From an uncultured Bacteroides sp. (lineage in GTDB: Bacteria; Bacteroidota; Bacteroidia; Bacteroidales; Bacteroidaceae): 64,000 nucleotides of DNA. The notes beneath the pieces are model-generated. The model saw nothing but the letters and a program-made list of their open reading frames with translations. It was not told the DNA's origin and searched no databases. The translations under genes and the position numbers were made by a program. Positions 1 to 8,546 of this stretch are shown here, one piece after another. Where the stretch lies: NCBI GenBank assembly GCA_900553185.1, contig USCT01000010.1, positions 1-64,000 of the forward strand, written 5' to 3'. Position 1 is the first letter of the stretch; every line of letters starts with the position of its first letter.

Positions 1-2
1 AC

Positions 3-1097
3 CGTCCGAACCCCGTGAAAAGGGTAGAAATCCCCAAGGATAGTGGCAAGATGCGTCTTTTAGGAATCCCCACCGTGGTGGACCGTTTGGTGCAACAAGC
101 CATTAACCAAGTCCTGAGTCCTATCTATGAGCACCAATTCTCCAGTAGGAGTTATGGCTTCCGCCCGAGAAGAGGCTGCCATGACGCGGTAAGAGGAGCT
201 CAAGAGATAATCAATGCAGGCTACACATACGTAGTAGACCTTGACCTTGAACGCTTCTTTGATACCGTGAATCACAGCAAACTCATAGAAATCCTCAGCC
301 GTACTATTAAAGACGGCAGAGTTGTCAGCCTAATACACAAGTACCTCCGAAGCGGTGTAATGAACAAAGGTCTGTTCGAATCGAGCGAGGAAGGAACTCC
401 CCAAGGAGGACCACTAAGTCCATTGTTAAGTAATATTATGATCAATGAGCTGGACAAGGAACTCGAATGCAGAGGACTTCCTTTTGTGCGGTATGCCGAT
501 GACTCGATGATATTCTGTAAGTCCAAAAGGGCAGCAAGAAGAGTCAAAGAGTCCATAACCCGATTTATAGAGGGAACTCTATATCTTAAAGTCAACAAGG
601 AAAAGACTGTAGTGTCGTATGTCCAAGAAGTTAAGTATCTCGGCTACTCCTTTTATGTAATGAAAGGCAAATGTCACCTCACAGTACACCCTAAATCCAA
701 AGCAAAGATGAAAACAAGACTCAAAGATCTGACGAATCGTAGCAACGGATGGGGATACGTCAAGAGGAAACAGAAACTGAAAGAGTACATACGTGGATGG
801 ATTGGATACTATCATCTTGCCGATATGAAACGTTTTCTTCTTGATGCTGATGAGTGGTTAAGGCGGAGAATACGCATGTGTATATGGAAAGCTTGGAAGA
901 AACCCAAGACCAAGGTGGCAAACCTCATTAAATGTGGTATAGAAAAATACAAGGCATGTGAATGGGGTAACACTCGCAAAGGGTATTGGCGTATCGCTGA
1001 TAGCCCCATATTGAAAGTGGCGATAAATAACGATAGCCTGCGAAAGGCAGGATATTGTACCTTAATGGGTTCGTATCTTGAATGGTACCCAAAATAG
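3..1097 (+). CDS. ltrA: Group II intron reverse transcriptase/maturase, 5'-truncated by window edge
   Basis: Intron-encoded protein that reverse-transcribes the intron RNA and helps it splice. The reading frame is open to the window edge and the visible start (GVEIPK-type reverse-transcriptase motif after RPNPV) is internal to the family, so the real start lies upstream; a GTG at 15 is in frame but is not the natural start. Visible are the RT palm motifs, including the catalytic YADD near residue 160 of the visible part and the SxGFRPxRG block, then the maturase (X) domain with RGWIGYYH. There is no HNH endonuclease domain at the C-terminus, which fits endonuclease-less bacterial lineages that insert at replication forks or next to hairpins. 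The frame is intact, so activity is plausible. Confidence 0.9.
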   Translation, partial: RPNPVKRVEIPKDSGKMRLLGIPTVVDRLVQQAINQVLSPIYEHQFSSRSYGFRPRRGCHDAVRGAQEIINAGYTYVVDLDLERFFDTVNHSKLIEILSRTIKDGRVVSLIHKYLRSGVMNKGLFESSEEGTPQGGPLSPLLSNIMINELDKELECRGLPFVRYADDSMIFCKSKRAARRVKESITRFIEGTLYLKVNKEKTVVSYVQEVKYLGYSFYVMKGKCHLTVHPKSKAKMKTRLKDLTNRSNGWGYVKRKQKLKEYIRGWIGYYHLADMKRFLLDADEWLRRRIRMCIWKAWKKPKTKVANLIKCGIEKYKACEWGNTRKGYWRIADSPILKVAINNDSLRKAGYCTLMGSYLEWYPK

Positions 1098-1199
1098 GAA
1101 CCGCCGTATGCCGAACGGCACGTACGGTGGTGTGAGAGGTCGGTAAACATGAAAATAGGAGATAAACACCTATGATTAGTGTTTACCTCCTACTCGATT
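1098..1199 (+). ncRNA. Group II intron RNA domains V and VI
   Basis: Domain V starts immediately after the maturase stop. Its lower stem ACCGCCGTA (1100-1108) pairs with TACGGTGGT (1123-1131), the tip stem TGCC/GGCA encloses a 4-nt loop, and a 2-nt CG bulge sits on the 3' side, the classical catalytic layout. Domain VI is a hairpin of 1158-1169 with 1179-1190 holding one A-C mismatch. An unpaired A at 1192 is a reasonable branch point. The exact 3' end (1198-1200) is inferred. Confidence 0.75.
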
Positions 1200-1239
1200 T
1201 GTACTGATAAAGCAGGGCTATCTCTGAATAAGTTTCCTG

Positions 1240-2079
1240 TTAGAAAATACTGATGAAGTACAAATAGCAGACAGCTGCAGGTATAGCCAGCAAGGTACTG
1301 TCAAACCGGTCAAGCATACCTCCGTGTCCGGGTAAAATATTTCCAGAGTCCTTGATGCCTAACGTACGTTTCAGTAATGATTCAGTCAGGTCGCCCCATG
1401 TACCGAATACGACTACAACCAAGCCCAATCCAAGCCATTCAATCGTATTGAGGAACGGAAAGTAAATTGAGAGCACATACGCTGCTATCATGCTGAATAC
1501 TGCTCCACCGATGGAACCTTCCCATGATTTCTTTGGAGAAATACGTTCAAACAGTCTGTGCTTGCCGAACAGCATTCCTGTACAATAAGCTCCGGTGTCA
1601 TTTACCCAGTTGAAGATAAAAATGGAGAGTGGGAGAATGGGATTGTATTGGTTGATACTCGTTGCGGCATCGCTGTGATATGCCAATACGTTCAGCAATG
1701 AGAAAGAGAGTGCAATGTATATCTGGCTCATCATGCTGTAGGCCCAGTTATTTACCGGATTAGGTTGTTTCTTGTACAGTTCACTAATCAGCAGATAAAT
1801 GATTAAGAGCAAATAGGGGATAAAAATTTCGTTACGTCCGGGTACAATACCGATATAGCCGAAGCATAAAAAAAGAAAAACTCCTGCCAGTGCGGAAATG
1901 GGTTTGTTCATTTGTACGTGTCCGGTACGATTGATTATGGTTCCGAACTCATAGATAGTTAGTGCGGTGATAAGGGCAAACAGAATAGTGAACGGAATGG
2001 GACCGGTCAGAATACAGCCTAGCAGACAGGCTACAAAGATAACTCCCGTGATGGATCGCTGGATGAGATTATTTTTCAC
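1240..2079 (-). CDS. cdsA: Phosphatidate cytidylyltransferase (CDP-diglyceride synthase)
   Basis: Makes CDP-diacylglycerol from phosphatidic acid and CTP at the inner membrane, the branch-point precursor for phosphatidylethanolamine and other phospholipids. The 279-residue protein is almost entirely hydrophobic with about eight membrane segments. The family signature near the C-terminus is present: RISPKKSWEG around residue 180 and LLKRTLGIKDSG ... GHGGMLDRFDS, which holds the conserved Lys-Arg and Asp residues. It follows ftsH on the same strand, with a 77-bp gap that contains a strong hairpin, so it may be read both as part of the rsfS-ftsH transcript and less abundantly. Confidence 0.95.
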   Translation of the reverse strand: MKNNLIQRSITGVIFVACLLGCILTGPIPFTILFALITALTIYEFGTIINRTGHVQMNKPISALAGVFLFLCFGYIGIVPGRNEIFIPYLLLIIYLLISELYKKQPNPVNNWAYSMMSQIYIALSFSLLNVLAYHSDAATSINQYNPILPLSIFIFNWVNDTGAYCTGMLFGKHRLFERISPKKSWEGSIGGAVFSMIAAYVLSIYFPFLNTIEWLGLGLVVVVFGTWGDLTESLLKRTLGIKDSGNILPGHGGMLDRFDSTLLAIPAAVCYLYFISIF

Positions 2080-2108
2080 GTTATTGTTATTTAGAGGTTA
2101 CTTAAAGT

Positions 2109-2146
2109 AAGTCTGTCATGCCTATTTAATCAGACATGACAGACTT
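2109..2146 (-). terminator. Strong hairpin between ftsH and cdsA
   Basis: A perfect 12-bp stem (AAGTCTGTCATG, 2109-2120, with its complement at 2135-2146) sits between ftsH and cdsA, both read leftwards. No clear U-tract follows in the direction of transcription, so it could be a partial terminator, an mRNA-processing or a stabilising element rather than a full terminator. Confidence 0.5.
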
Positions 2147-2156
2147 TATGGTTCAT

Positions 2157-4166
2157 TTATTCTTTTGGAGCTTCCGAGGCCGGTTCTACAGGAAGAGCAG
2201 GTTGTTCTGTAGATTTTTTCTCCGGATTATTTTCTACAGACTGTTCCTCTTTAGAGGTCTCTACGGCCATGATTTCTTCCGAACGGGAGGTCCATGGACG
2301 TTTTCCAAAAATCTTTTCTACATCTTCCGCAAAGATGACTTCTCGCTCGATCAGTAGTTCGGCCAGTTGATTGTGTCCTTCTTTGTGCTCTTTCAACAGT
2401 TCCTTGGCGCGAGCGTACTGTTCATTGATCATCGTTTGTACTTCTTTGTCAATTAATTCGGCTGTATGCTCACTATAAGGTTTGTTGAAGCTATACTCAT
2501 CGTTGTTGTAATAACAGAGATTGGGTAACTTATCACTCATTCCTGCATAAGCTATCATACCATAGGCTTGCTTGGTTACCTTTTCAAGATCGTTCATGGC
2601 GCCTGTAGAAATGTGTCCAATGAAGATTTCTTCAGCGGCACGGCCTCCTAAGGTGGCACACATTTCATCCAGCATTTGTTCTTTGGTGGTAATCTGACGT
2701 TCTTCCGGCAGATACCAGGCTGCCCCCAAAGCCCGTCCGCGTGGTACGATTGTCACTTTTATTAGTGGATTGGCATGTTCCAGGAACCAGGATATGGTAG
2801 CATGACCTGCCTCGTGCAAGGCAATTGCCCGTTTCTCAGCCATTGTCATAACTTTGGTCTTTTTCTCCAGTCCGCCTACAATACGGTCGATTGCTGCCAG
2901 AAAATCATCTTTTCCTACAGCGTTTTTCTTGTGGCGGGCTGCGATTAAGGCAGCTTCGTTACATACGTTGGCAATGTCGGCTCCACTGAATCCCGGAGTC
3001 TGACGTGCCAGTAAGTCAACATCGACGGTGTCGTCCAGTTTCAGCGGTTTCAAGTGTACGCCAAAGACTTCTTTTCGTTCGTTCAAATCTGGTAGATCCA
3101 CGTAAATCTGACGGTCAAAACGTCCGGCACGAAGTAGGGCTTTATCCAGAATATCTACCCGGTTGGTAGCCGCAAGGATAATAATACCGCTGTTGGAACC
3201 AAATCCGTCCATTTCCGTCAATAGCTGGTTAAGGGTATTTTCCCGTTCATCGTTTCCACCCATACTCGGATTTTTTCCACGTGCACGGCCTACTGCGTCA
3301 ATTTCATCGATGAAAATGATGCAAGGTGACTTTTCTTTGGCCTGACGGAACAGATCACGTACACGAGAAGCACCTACACCGACAAACATTTCTACGAAAT
3401 CGGAACCCGAAATTGAGAAAAACGGTACATCGGCTTCTCCCGCTACAGCTTTTGCCAGCAGGGTCTTACCTGTTCCCGGAGGGCCTACCAGCAATGCTCC
3501 TTTAGGTATTTTTCCTCCCAATTCAGTGTATTTCTGTGGTTGCTTCAAGAAATCTACGATTTCCTGTACTTCTTGTTTGGCTGCTTCCTGACCTGCTACG
3601 TCTTTGAATGTGATTCGGTTGGCTCCTTTTTCAAAAAGTTGTGCTTTGCTCTTTCCTACACTGAAGACATTTCCGCCTCCACCCGGGCCTCCGCTTCCTC
3701 CCATACGTCGCATAATCAGAATCCAGATACCAATAAGGAACAGAATCGGGAAGATATTCCAGAATATCAGTCCGAAGTAATCATTTTTCTTTTCGTAGCT
3801 GACAGAGCCTGTAAAATTACCGTTGTTCTGTTGTTCGTCTAGAAATTTGTCCAATGATTCCATGGAACCTACCTGGACGTTAACGGAAGGACTGCGTCCT
3901 ACTTTGCTTGCATCCTTTTTAAATACATCGACTATGTGTTCGGGTTTAATGAACATGTCGACTGTATTGTTGTCATACGCAATGATTTTGCTGGCATATC
4001 CCTTGCTCACCATCTCTTTGAATTCGGTATAGGTAACCTCTTTTGAGGCACTTCCTTCATCACTGGAGAACCAGAGATAGGCAAAAACAATAGCAATGAT
4101 TACGTATAGCCACGTCAGACTGGGACGTGGTACGTTCATTTTGGGTTTATTGTTATTTTCGCTCAT
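2157..4166 (-). CDS. ftsH: ATP-dependent zinc metalloprotease FtsH
   Basis: Membrane-anchored AAA+ protease that extracts and degrades misfolded membrane proteins and short-lived regulators. The 669-residue protein has a first membrane segment at about 17-33, an extracytoplasmic domain, a second segment at about 130-152, a Gly-rich linker, then the AAA module: Walker A GPPGTGKT (228-235), Walker B IIFIDEID (283-290) and the second region of homology with the arginine fingers. The zinc site HEAGH is at 451-455. The C-terminal tail beyond about residue 610 is acidic and low-complexity. It follows rsfS by 22 bp, so the two are very probably cotranscribed. Confidence 0.98.
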   Translation of the reverse strand: MSENNNKPKMNVPRPSLTWLYVIIAIVFAYLWFSSDEGSASKEVTYTEFKEMVSKGYASKIIAYDNNTVDMFIKPEHIVDVFKKDASKVGRSPSVNVQVGSMESLDKFLDEQQNNGNFTGSVSYEKKNDYFGLIFWNIFPILFLIGIWILIMRRMGGSGGPGGGGNVFSVGKSKAQLFEKGANRITFKDVAGQEAAKQEVQEIVDFLKQPQKYTELGGKIPKGALLVGPPGTGKTLLAKAVAGEADVPFFSISGSDFVEMFVGVGASRVRDLFRQAKEKSPCIIFIDEIDAVGRARGKNPSMGGNDERENTLNQLLTEMDGFGSNSGIIILAATNRVDILDKALLRAGRFDRQIYVDLPDLNERKEVFGVHLKPLKLDDTVDVDLLARQTPGFSGADIANVCNEAALIAARHKKNAVGKDDFLAAIDRIVGGLEKKTKVMTMAEKRAIALHEAGHATISWFLEHANPLIKVTIVPRGRALGAAWYLPEERQITTKEQMLDEMCATLGGRAAEEIFIGHISTGAMNDLEKVTKQAYGMIAYAGMSDKLPNLCYYNNDEYSFNKPYSEHTAELIDKEVQTMINEQYARAKELLKEHKEGHNQLAELLIEREVIFAEDVEKIFGKRPWTSRSEEIMAVETSKEEQSVENNPEKKSTEQPALPVEPASEAPKE

Positions 4167-4188
4167 ACTTATTTATCATTCAATGTTG

Positions 4189-4548
4189 TTAATCCAGATC
4201 AGGAATATGGGTAAGTTGTGCGTCGGCCCATAAGTGTTCCAGATTATAAAAATCTCTTATTTCAGGAAGAAATACATGTACCAGGATGTCTCCATAGTCC
4301 ATAGCTACCCATTGTGCGTTTCTGAGTCCGTCGATGCCATATACTTTTTCACCCGTATGTTTACGGACGTATTCTTTTACTGAGTCTACAATGGCCGCTA
4401 CTTGGCTGGGAGAATTTCCCTGACAGATGATAAAATATTTGCAGATGGTTTCTTCGATGCCGGTAAGGTCGGCGATAACAATATTTTTACCTTTTTTTTC
4501 CTGTATGCCTTCAATTATCTTCTTGATCAATGTTTTTGTATCGCTCAT
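4189..4548 (-). CDS. rsfS: Ribosomal silencing factor RsfS
   Basis: A 119-residue protein of the RsfS/Iojap family, which binds ribosomal protein uL14 and blocks joining of the 30S and 50S subunits when nutrients are scarce. The family core is seen in the central IICQGNSPSQVAAI segment and in the WVAMDYGDILVHVF segment, followed by the terminal YNLEHLW motif. It is the first gene of the rsfS-ftsH-cdsA group and has a plausible promoter 50 bp upstream. Confidence 0.93.
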   Translation of the reverse strand: MSDTKTLIKKIIEGIQEKKGKNIVIADLTGIEETICKYFIICQGNSPSQVAAIVDSVKEYVRKHTGEKVYGIDGLRNAQWVAMDYGDILVHVFLPEIRDFYNLEHLWADAQLTHIPDLD

Positions 4549-4598
4549 TCTTTCTTTTTTATTTCTTTGATTTTAAATGATAATTATATAACGTATGG

Positions 4599-4606
4599 CA
4601 AATATA
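4599..4606 (-). promoter_or_regulatory. -7 box for rsfS-ftsH-cdsA
   Basis: TATATTTG on the minus strand fits the Bacteroides -7 consensus TAnnTTTG, about 50 bp ahead of the rsfS start codon. I see no clear -33 TTTG at the expected distance. Confidence 0.55.
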
Positions 4607-4751
4607 CTTGGTTTTCCTAATATCACGAAAGAAAGTTCGTGAATTCTCTCGCTTTTTGTGTTTTTTTGAGTGCTTTGAACGAAGATTTCGGGTAAATGAA
4701 GAGTTTTTTTGATAAAAAAAGGTATTTCTATGAAAAAAAACTCCGAAAATG

Positions 4752-4781
4752 TTTGCGTATACGAAAAAAGTTGTACCTTTG
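4752..4781 (+). promoter_or_regulatory. Promoter of the tRNA-Gln pair
   Basis: TTTG at 4752-4755 and TACCTTTG at 4774-4781 are separated by 18 bp, close to the Bacteroides primary sigma factor pattern. The second box ends 37 bp before the first tRNA. Confidence 0.7.
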
Positions 4782-4818
4782 CAGCGTCAAACAAAAAATG
4801 ACAGCGTTCATGTGACTT

Positions 4819-4889
4819 TGGGCTATGGTGTAATGGTAACACAACAGATTCTGGTCCTGTTTTTCTTGGTTCGAATCCAGGTAGCCCAA
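4819..4889 (+). tRNA. tRNA-Gln (anticodon CTG), copy 1
   Basis: A 71-nt cloverleaf. The acceptor stem TGGGCTA (4819-4825) pairs with TAGCCCA (4882-4888), with A as discriminator base. The D stem is GTGT/ACAC and the anticodon loop is TTCTGGT with CTG at 4851-4853. The T-loop is TTCGAAT. The 3' CCA is not encoded. The closing pair of the anticodon stem (31-39) is an A-C mismatch, which is unusual but identical in both copies. Confidence 0.93.
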
Positions 4890-4933
4890 CACATTTGGTA
4901 GAAGTCCTCACGGAGAGGATATCGAAATTAGTT

Positions 4934-5004
4934 TGGGCTATGGTGTAATGGTAACACAACAGATTCTGGTCCTGTTTTTCTTGGTTCGAATCCAGGTAGC
5001 CCAA
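4934..5004 (+). tRNA. tRNA-Gln (anticodon CTG), copy 2
   Basis: Identical over all 71 nt to the copy 44 bp upstream, with CTG at 4966-4968 and no encoded CCA. The two genes share one promoter and one terminator, so they are a tandem duplication processed from one transcript. Confidence 0.93.
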
Positions 5005-5012
5005 CTTATTCA

Positions 5013-5039
5013 AGCAACTCTTTGGAGTTGCTTTTTTTT
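5013..5039 (+). terminator. Terminator of the tRNA-Gln operon
   Basis: Stem AGCAACTC/GAGTTGCT with a 4-nt loop, followed directly by seven T residues: a standard intrinsic terminator 8 bp past the second tRNA. Confidence 0.9.
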
Positions 5040-5052
5040 ATATGTTTTCTAT

Positions 5053-5099
5053 AAAAAAAGCCTGTACAGATAAAGATTATCTTTTGTACAGGCTTTTTT
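5053..5099 (-). terminator. Terminator of the DUF349 gene (bidirectional)
   Basis: An AGCCTGTACA stem and its complement flanked by A-rich and T-rich runs on the two sides, so it can act in both directions. It sits just past the stop codon of the minus-strand DUF349 gene. Confidence 0.85.
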
Positions 5100-5111
5100 G
5101 ATGGAGAATGA

Positions 5112-6914
5112 TTATTCTTTGTTCAGTGTGTCGTCAATGGCTTCTATTTTCTTTAGTACCAGTTGCATATCAGCTTTCAGCCGTTCTATTTTACGGTTGA
5201 TTTCTGTTACGAGTGAATTGCCTTTTTTTGATGAAGAATTAAGAAAGCCCAAGTTGTTTTCGTATGTCTGAATGTCATTTTTCAAACCTTCGTACGTACG
5301 AACCAGCTTTTCGCGGTCTCTGTATAAGTTTCCTTCCTTGCTTAATCCGGATTTAAAATTGTTTAATTTCTTTTCGGTAGCTGATAGATGCAGTTTATCA
5401 AACAATCTGTCTACTACGGTATGGTATTCTTTGTATAAACGGTCTTTTTCTTTGAACGGTACGAATCCAATGGAATTCCATTCTTTCATGAGGGCGCGAG
5501 TCTTGTCGGCTGTAGCCTCGTCGGTTGTTCCGGACTCATCCAAAGCTTTGAGTTGGTTGATAACTGCTTCTTTTTTAGTCTGGTTTTCTGATTCGATACT
5601 CCGTTGCGAAGAAGTAGCTTTGTTTTTCTGTTCGAAGAAATAGTCGCAGGCACTGATGAAGCGTTTCCATACGGCATCCGAATGCTTCTTGGCTACCGGA
5701 CCAATGGTTTTCCATTCTTTCTGGAGTTTGGTCAGGATTTCGGCGGTTTCTTTCCAGTCGGTACTGTCTTTCAGTGATTCAGCCTTTTCACACAACGCTT
5801 TCTTCTTTTCCAGATTTTCGGCCATACTCTCTTTGATTGATTTAAAGAAAGCAGCTTTGCGTCTGAAAAATTCATCGCATGCGGCACGAAAACGTTCGAA
5901 TATCTTTACGTTCATCTTCTGTGGGGCATAACCTATCGTTTTCCATTTGGCTTGCAGGGCGAGGATTTCCTGAGTCTTATCTTCCCAGTCGGCAAAAGTC
6001 TTGAATGTATCGTATTCCATGGACTCTACGATTTCGCAAATAACTGTTTTTTGGTCCAGATTATGTTGTTCTTTTTCCTTTAGTTCTTCAAAATGTTGCT
6101 GGTGGCGGCGGTTAACAATCGTGGATGCAGCCTTGAAACGTGCCCAAATGCTTTCGCGCAGTTCTTTGGCCACCGGGCCGATACCGCGAAATTCCTGATG
6201 TAATTTCTGGAGCTGATGAAATGCTGAAACTACATCCGGTTCTGTGGCTAGTTTTTCGGCAGCCTCACACAGATGTTCCTTGGCTTCCAGATTTTTCTTG
6301 AAGTCATATTCGCGGAATTCATTGTTCAGTTTCAGCATGTCATAGAATTTTTCGGTATAAAGCTGATAGCTTTTCCATAATTCATTGACTTTGGCTGCTG
6401 GAACTTGTTTAATATCGTTCCATTCCTGCTGTAACTGTTTGAATTCATTATATCGTTTACCGCTATCTTCAGGCGATTCGGTAAATTCTTTCATTTTGTC
6501 GAGAATAGCCAGTTTTTTAACCAGATTCTCTTCTTTTTCCTGTTCCTGGGCGGCGGTTAAGGCATTTCTTTTCTCCTTGATGGCGCTCATAACTTGCTTG
6601 AATTCTGCTTCCAGCGGATCTGTGGCAGGAGTGAAATCTTCGGCTTTTCCACCTTGTTCGATGAATGCTTTACGTGCCGTTTCCTGTTCGGCTTTATGTA
6701 GTTTGTAGAAATTCTGTTTCAGTGAATCGATTTCCTGTTTATCTGCGTTGCAGGCGTCTTCATTTATTTCTTTCAGACGCTGTATGATCTCTTCTTTTGT
6801 CAGCTTGGCAGGGGAAGTTACATTTTCTGTTTCTTCGGTAAGGGGAACCGAAACAGACGGTGTGTTTTCTACCGCAGTTTCAGTTAACGGGCGGTTTGTA
6901 TCATTTAATTCCAT
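5112..6914 (-). CDS. DUF349-repeat coiled-coil protein
   Basis: A 600-residue, highly charged, helical cytoplasmic protein. After a low-complexity N-terminus of about 45 residues it consists of tandem DUF349 units; each shows a W..IG.V or W..IGPV core followed by a long helix, and at least five units are visible. The last part is a coiled coil. No signal peptide or membrane segment is seen. Members of this family are widespread in Bacteroidetes; their role is not settled, though a helical-repeat scaffold is the likely architecture. It stands alone between its own terminator and the mgtE terminator. Confidence 0.85.
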   Translation of the reverse strand: MELNDTNRPLTETAVENTPSVSVPLTEETENVTSPAKLTKEEIIQRLKEINEDACNADKQEIDSLKQNFYKLHKAEQETARKAFIEQGGKAEDFTPATDPLEAEFKQVMSAIKEKRNALTAAQEQEKEENLVKKLAILDKMKEFTESPEDSGKRYNEFKQLQQEWNDIKQVPAAKVNELWKSYQLYTEKFYDMLKLNNEFREYDFKKNLEAKEHLCEAAEKLATEPDVVSAFHQLQKLHQEFRGIGPVAKELRESIWARFKAASTIVNRRHQQHFEELKEKEQHNLDQKTVICEIVESMEYDTFKTFADWEDKTQEILALQAKWKTIGYAPQKMNVKIFERFRAACDEFFRRKAAFFKSIKESMAENLEKKKALCEKAESLKDSTDWKETAEILTKLQKEWKTIGPVAKKHSDAVWKRFISACDYFFEQKNKATSSQRSIESENQTKKEAVINQLKALDESGTTDEATADKTRALMKEWNSIGFVPFKEKDRLYKEYHTVVDRLFDKLHLSATEKKLNNFKSGLSKEGNLYRDREKLVRTYEGLKNDIQTYENNLGFLNSSSKKGNSLVTEINRKIERLKADMQLVLKKIEAIDDTLNKE

Positions 6915-7107
6915 CGTGTGTAGATTTTAAGAGTATTCTTACTTAAAGTATCATTACAAAATAAACAAATAAAATCTGATTTTCATATTTTTTTGCAAGT
7001 TATTTTTCATTTTATTGTCGGTTTTCCAATCTTGCGGGAGAAAATGTGACGAAAATGAGTAGAAAGATTCTTTAAAAGAGTTAAAATGCGGTTGTAACAG
7101 GACGAAA

Positions 7108-7140
7108 AGAGGGAAACAAAAGCCGTATGTGTTTCCCTCT
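7108..7140 (-). terminator. Terminator after mgtE
   Basis: AGAGGGAAACA at 7108-7118 pairs perfectly with 7130-7140; the minus strand then reads TTTTCG. It lies 28 bp past the mgtE stop codon. Confidence 0.75.
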
Positions 7141-7167
7141 CGAAGAAGTATAATATAATAAGGTGTA

Positions 7168-8508
7168 TCAGGATAACATGACTGTTATTCCCATGTACAT
7201 CAACATGCCAATAATATCGTTTGTGATGGAGATAAACGGACCGGTAGCAATGGCTGGGTCTATTTTCAGTTTCTCCAGTGTCATGGGGACTAGTGTTCCA
7301 AAAATGGAAGCAAACATTACTACTGCAAATAAGCTGATAGAAACTGAATAGCTGACTGTAGCACTGGCTCCAAACCGGATGAAATTGTAAATGTATACCA
7401 GCATGGAAATAATTGTTGCGTTGATGAGGGCAACGACCGATTCTTTCATTACCTGTTTCAGTGTGTTCTGTGCATTCAGTGAGCTGTTTGCCAAACCTTG
7501 TACGACCAATGCGGAAGATTGGGTTCCAACGTTACCTCCTGTACCGCCAATTAGCGGAATATAAAGTGCCATTTCGGGATGTGCGGCAAAAGTGGAATCA
7601 AAATTTCCGAGGATCATGGAGTTTCCGATTCCTCCCAGCATACCGATAAGCAACCAGGGCAGGCGGGCTGTTGTCTGACGGAAGACATTATCATCCGATT
7701 CTACGTCTTGTGACAAACCGGATGCCAACTGGTAATCTCGTTCTGCCTGTTCACGAACCTCATCCATGACATCGTCGACGGTGATACGTCCTACCAGTCG
7801 TCCGATACTGTCTATTACCGGAACAGCTACCAGGTCGTATTTCTCGATGATTTGTACCACTTCCTCGATGGGAGTATCTACGTGTACGGATACCGGGTCT
7901 TTTTTCATCACGTGCTTTACTTTGGAGACAGACGGGCTGGAAATCATTTTCTTCAGCGGAAAAACTCCTCGCAGGCGTTCGTCGTCGTCTACTACATAAA
8001 CGTAATAGATTTCGTCCATGTCTTCTGCTTGAATTCGCATTTCACGCAAGCATTCCGGCATACTCCAGTTTTCGTTTACTACCACCATTTCGGTACCCAT
8101 CAAACCACCGGCGGTATCTTCGTCATATTTCAGCAGGTCGACGATGTCGCCGGCCTGTTCGATATCTTCGATGTGCGAAAGGACTTCTTCCTGTTTGTCT
8201 TCGTCCATTTCGCGGATGATGTCGACGGCATCATCCGAATCCATATAATCTACAAAACGCTTGGCAATGGTTTCTGAAGGCAGAATATCCAGAAAACGCT
8301 TTCGTGCGTCTTCGTCCATTTCAATCAATACATCGGCTGCTTTTTCATTATCCAGCAGCAAATAGATGAAACGTGCTTCTTCGGCATCCAGTTCGTTGCA
8401 AAGCTCGGCGATGTCGGCAGGATGCAGTCCATTCAGGTACTCTTTCAGTTTTTCCGATTCCTTATGCTCTATCAGCTCGGAAACGTTTTTTAATTCGTCG
8501 TTGCTCAT
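7168..8508 (-). CDS. mgtE: Magnesium transporter MgtE
   Basis: Mg2+ channel/transporter of the inner membrane. The 446-residue protein has the acidic N-terminal MgtE_N superhelical domain (about 1-130, with the repeated DxxDAVDIIREM-type helices), two CBS domains (about 135-255) that sense cytoplasmic Mg2+, and five C-terminal membrane segments (about 275-446). The pore helix region with PLIGGTGGNVGTQ and the late AIATGPF segment match the family. It starts 38 bp after rsmA on the same strand and ends at a strong terminator, so rsmA-mgtE is one operon. Confidence 0.95.
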   Translation of the reverse strand: MSNDELKNVSELIEHKESEKLKEYLNGLHPADIAELCNELDAEEARFIYLLLDNEKAADVLIEMDEDARKRFLDILPSETIAKRFVDYMDSDDAVDIIREMDEDKQEEVLSHIEDIEQAGDIVDLLKYDEDTAGGLMGTEMVVVNENWSMPECLREMRIQAEDMDEIYYVYVVDDDERLRGVFPLKKMISSPSVSKVKHVMKKDPVSVHVDTPIEEVVQIIEKYDLVAVPVIDSIGRLVGRITVDDVMDEVREQAERDYQLASGLSQDVESDDNVFRQTTARLPWLLIGMLGGIGNSMILGNFDSTFAAHPEMALYIPLIGGTGGNVGTQSSALVVQGLANSSLNAQNTLKQVMKESVVALINATIISMLVYIYNFIRFGASATVSYSVSISLFAVVMFASIFGTLVPMTLEKLKIDPAIATGPFISITNDIIGMLMYMGITVMLS

Positions 8509-8546
8509 CCTGGTAAGTAATTAGAAAGGTTTGTAGTATAGCGTAG

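Larger units (their letters stand above)
1..1199 (+). mobile_element. Group II intron, 3' portion (5' end outside window)
   Basis: The left edge of the window lies inside a group II intron. It carries the intron-encoded protein followed directly by RNA domains V and VI. Domain VI ends near position 1199, judged from an unpaired A at 1192 lying about 7-8 nt before the likely 3' splice site. The intron ends about 40 bp past the stop codon of the minus-strand cdsA gene, so it does not interrupt that gene. The 5' part of the intron (domains I-IV start) and the upstream exon are not in the window, so the insertion site cannot be fully defined. Confidence 0.85.

Noticed and set aside
4573..5013. 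146-codon minus-strand frame with an internal repeat across the tRNA-Gln pair
   Set aside because: The repeat is only the translation of the two identical tRNA genes; the frame runs through tRNAs and a promoter.
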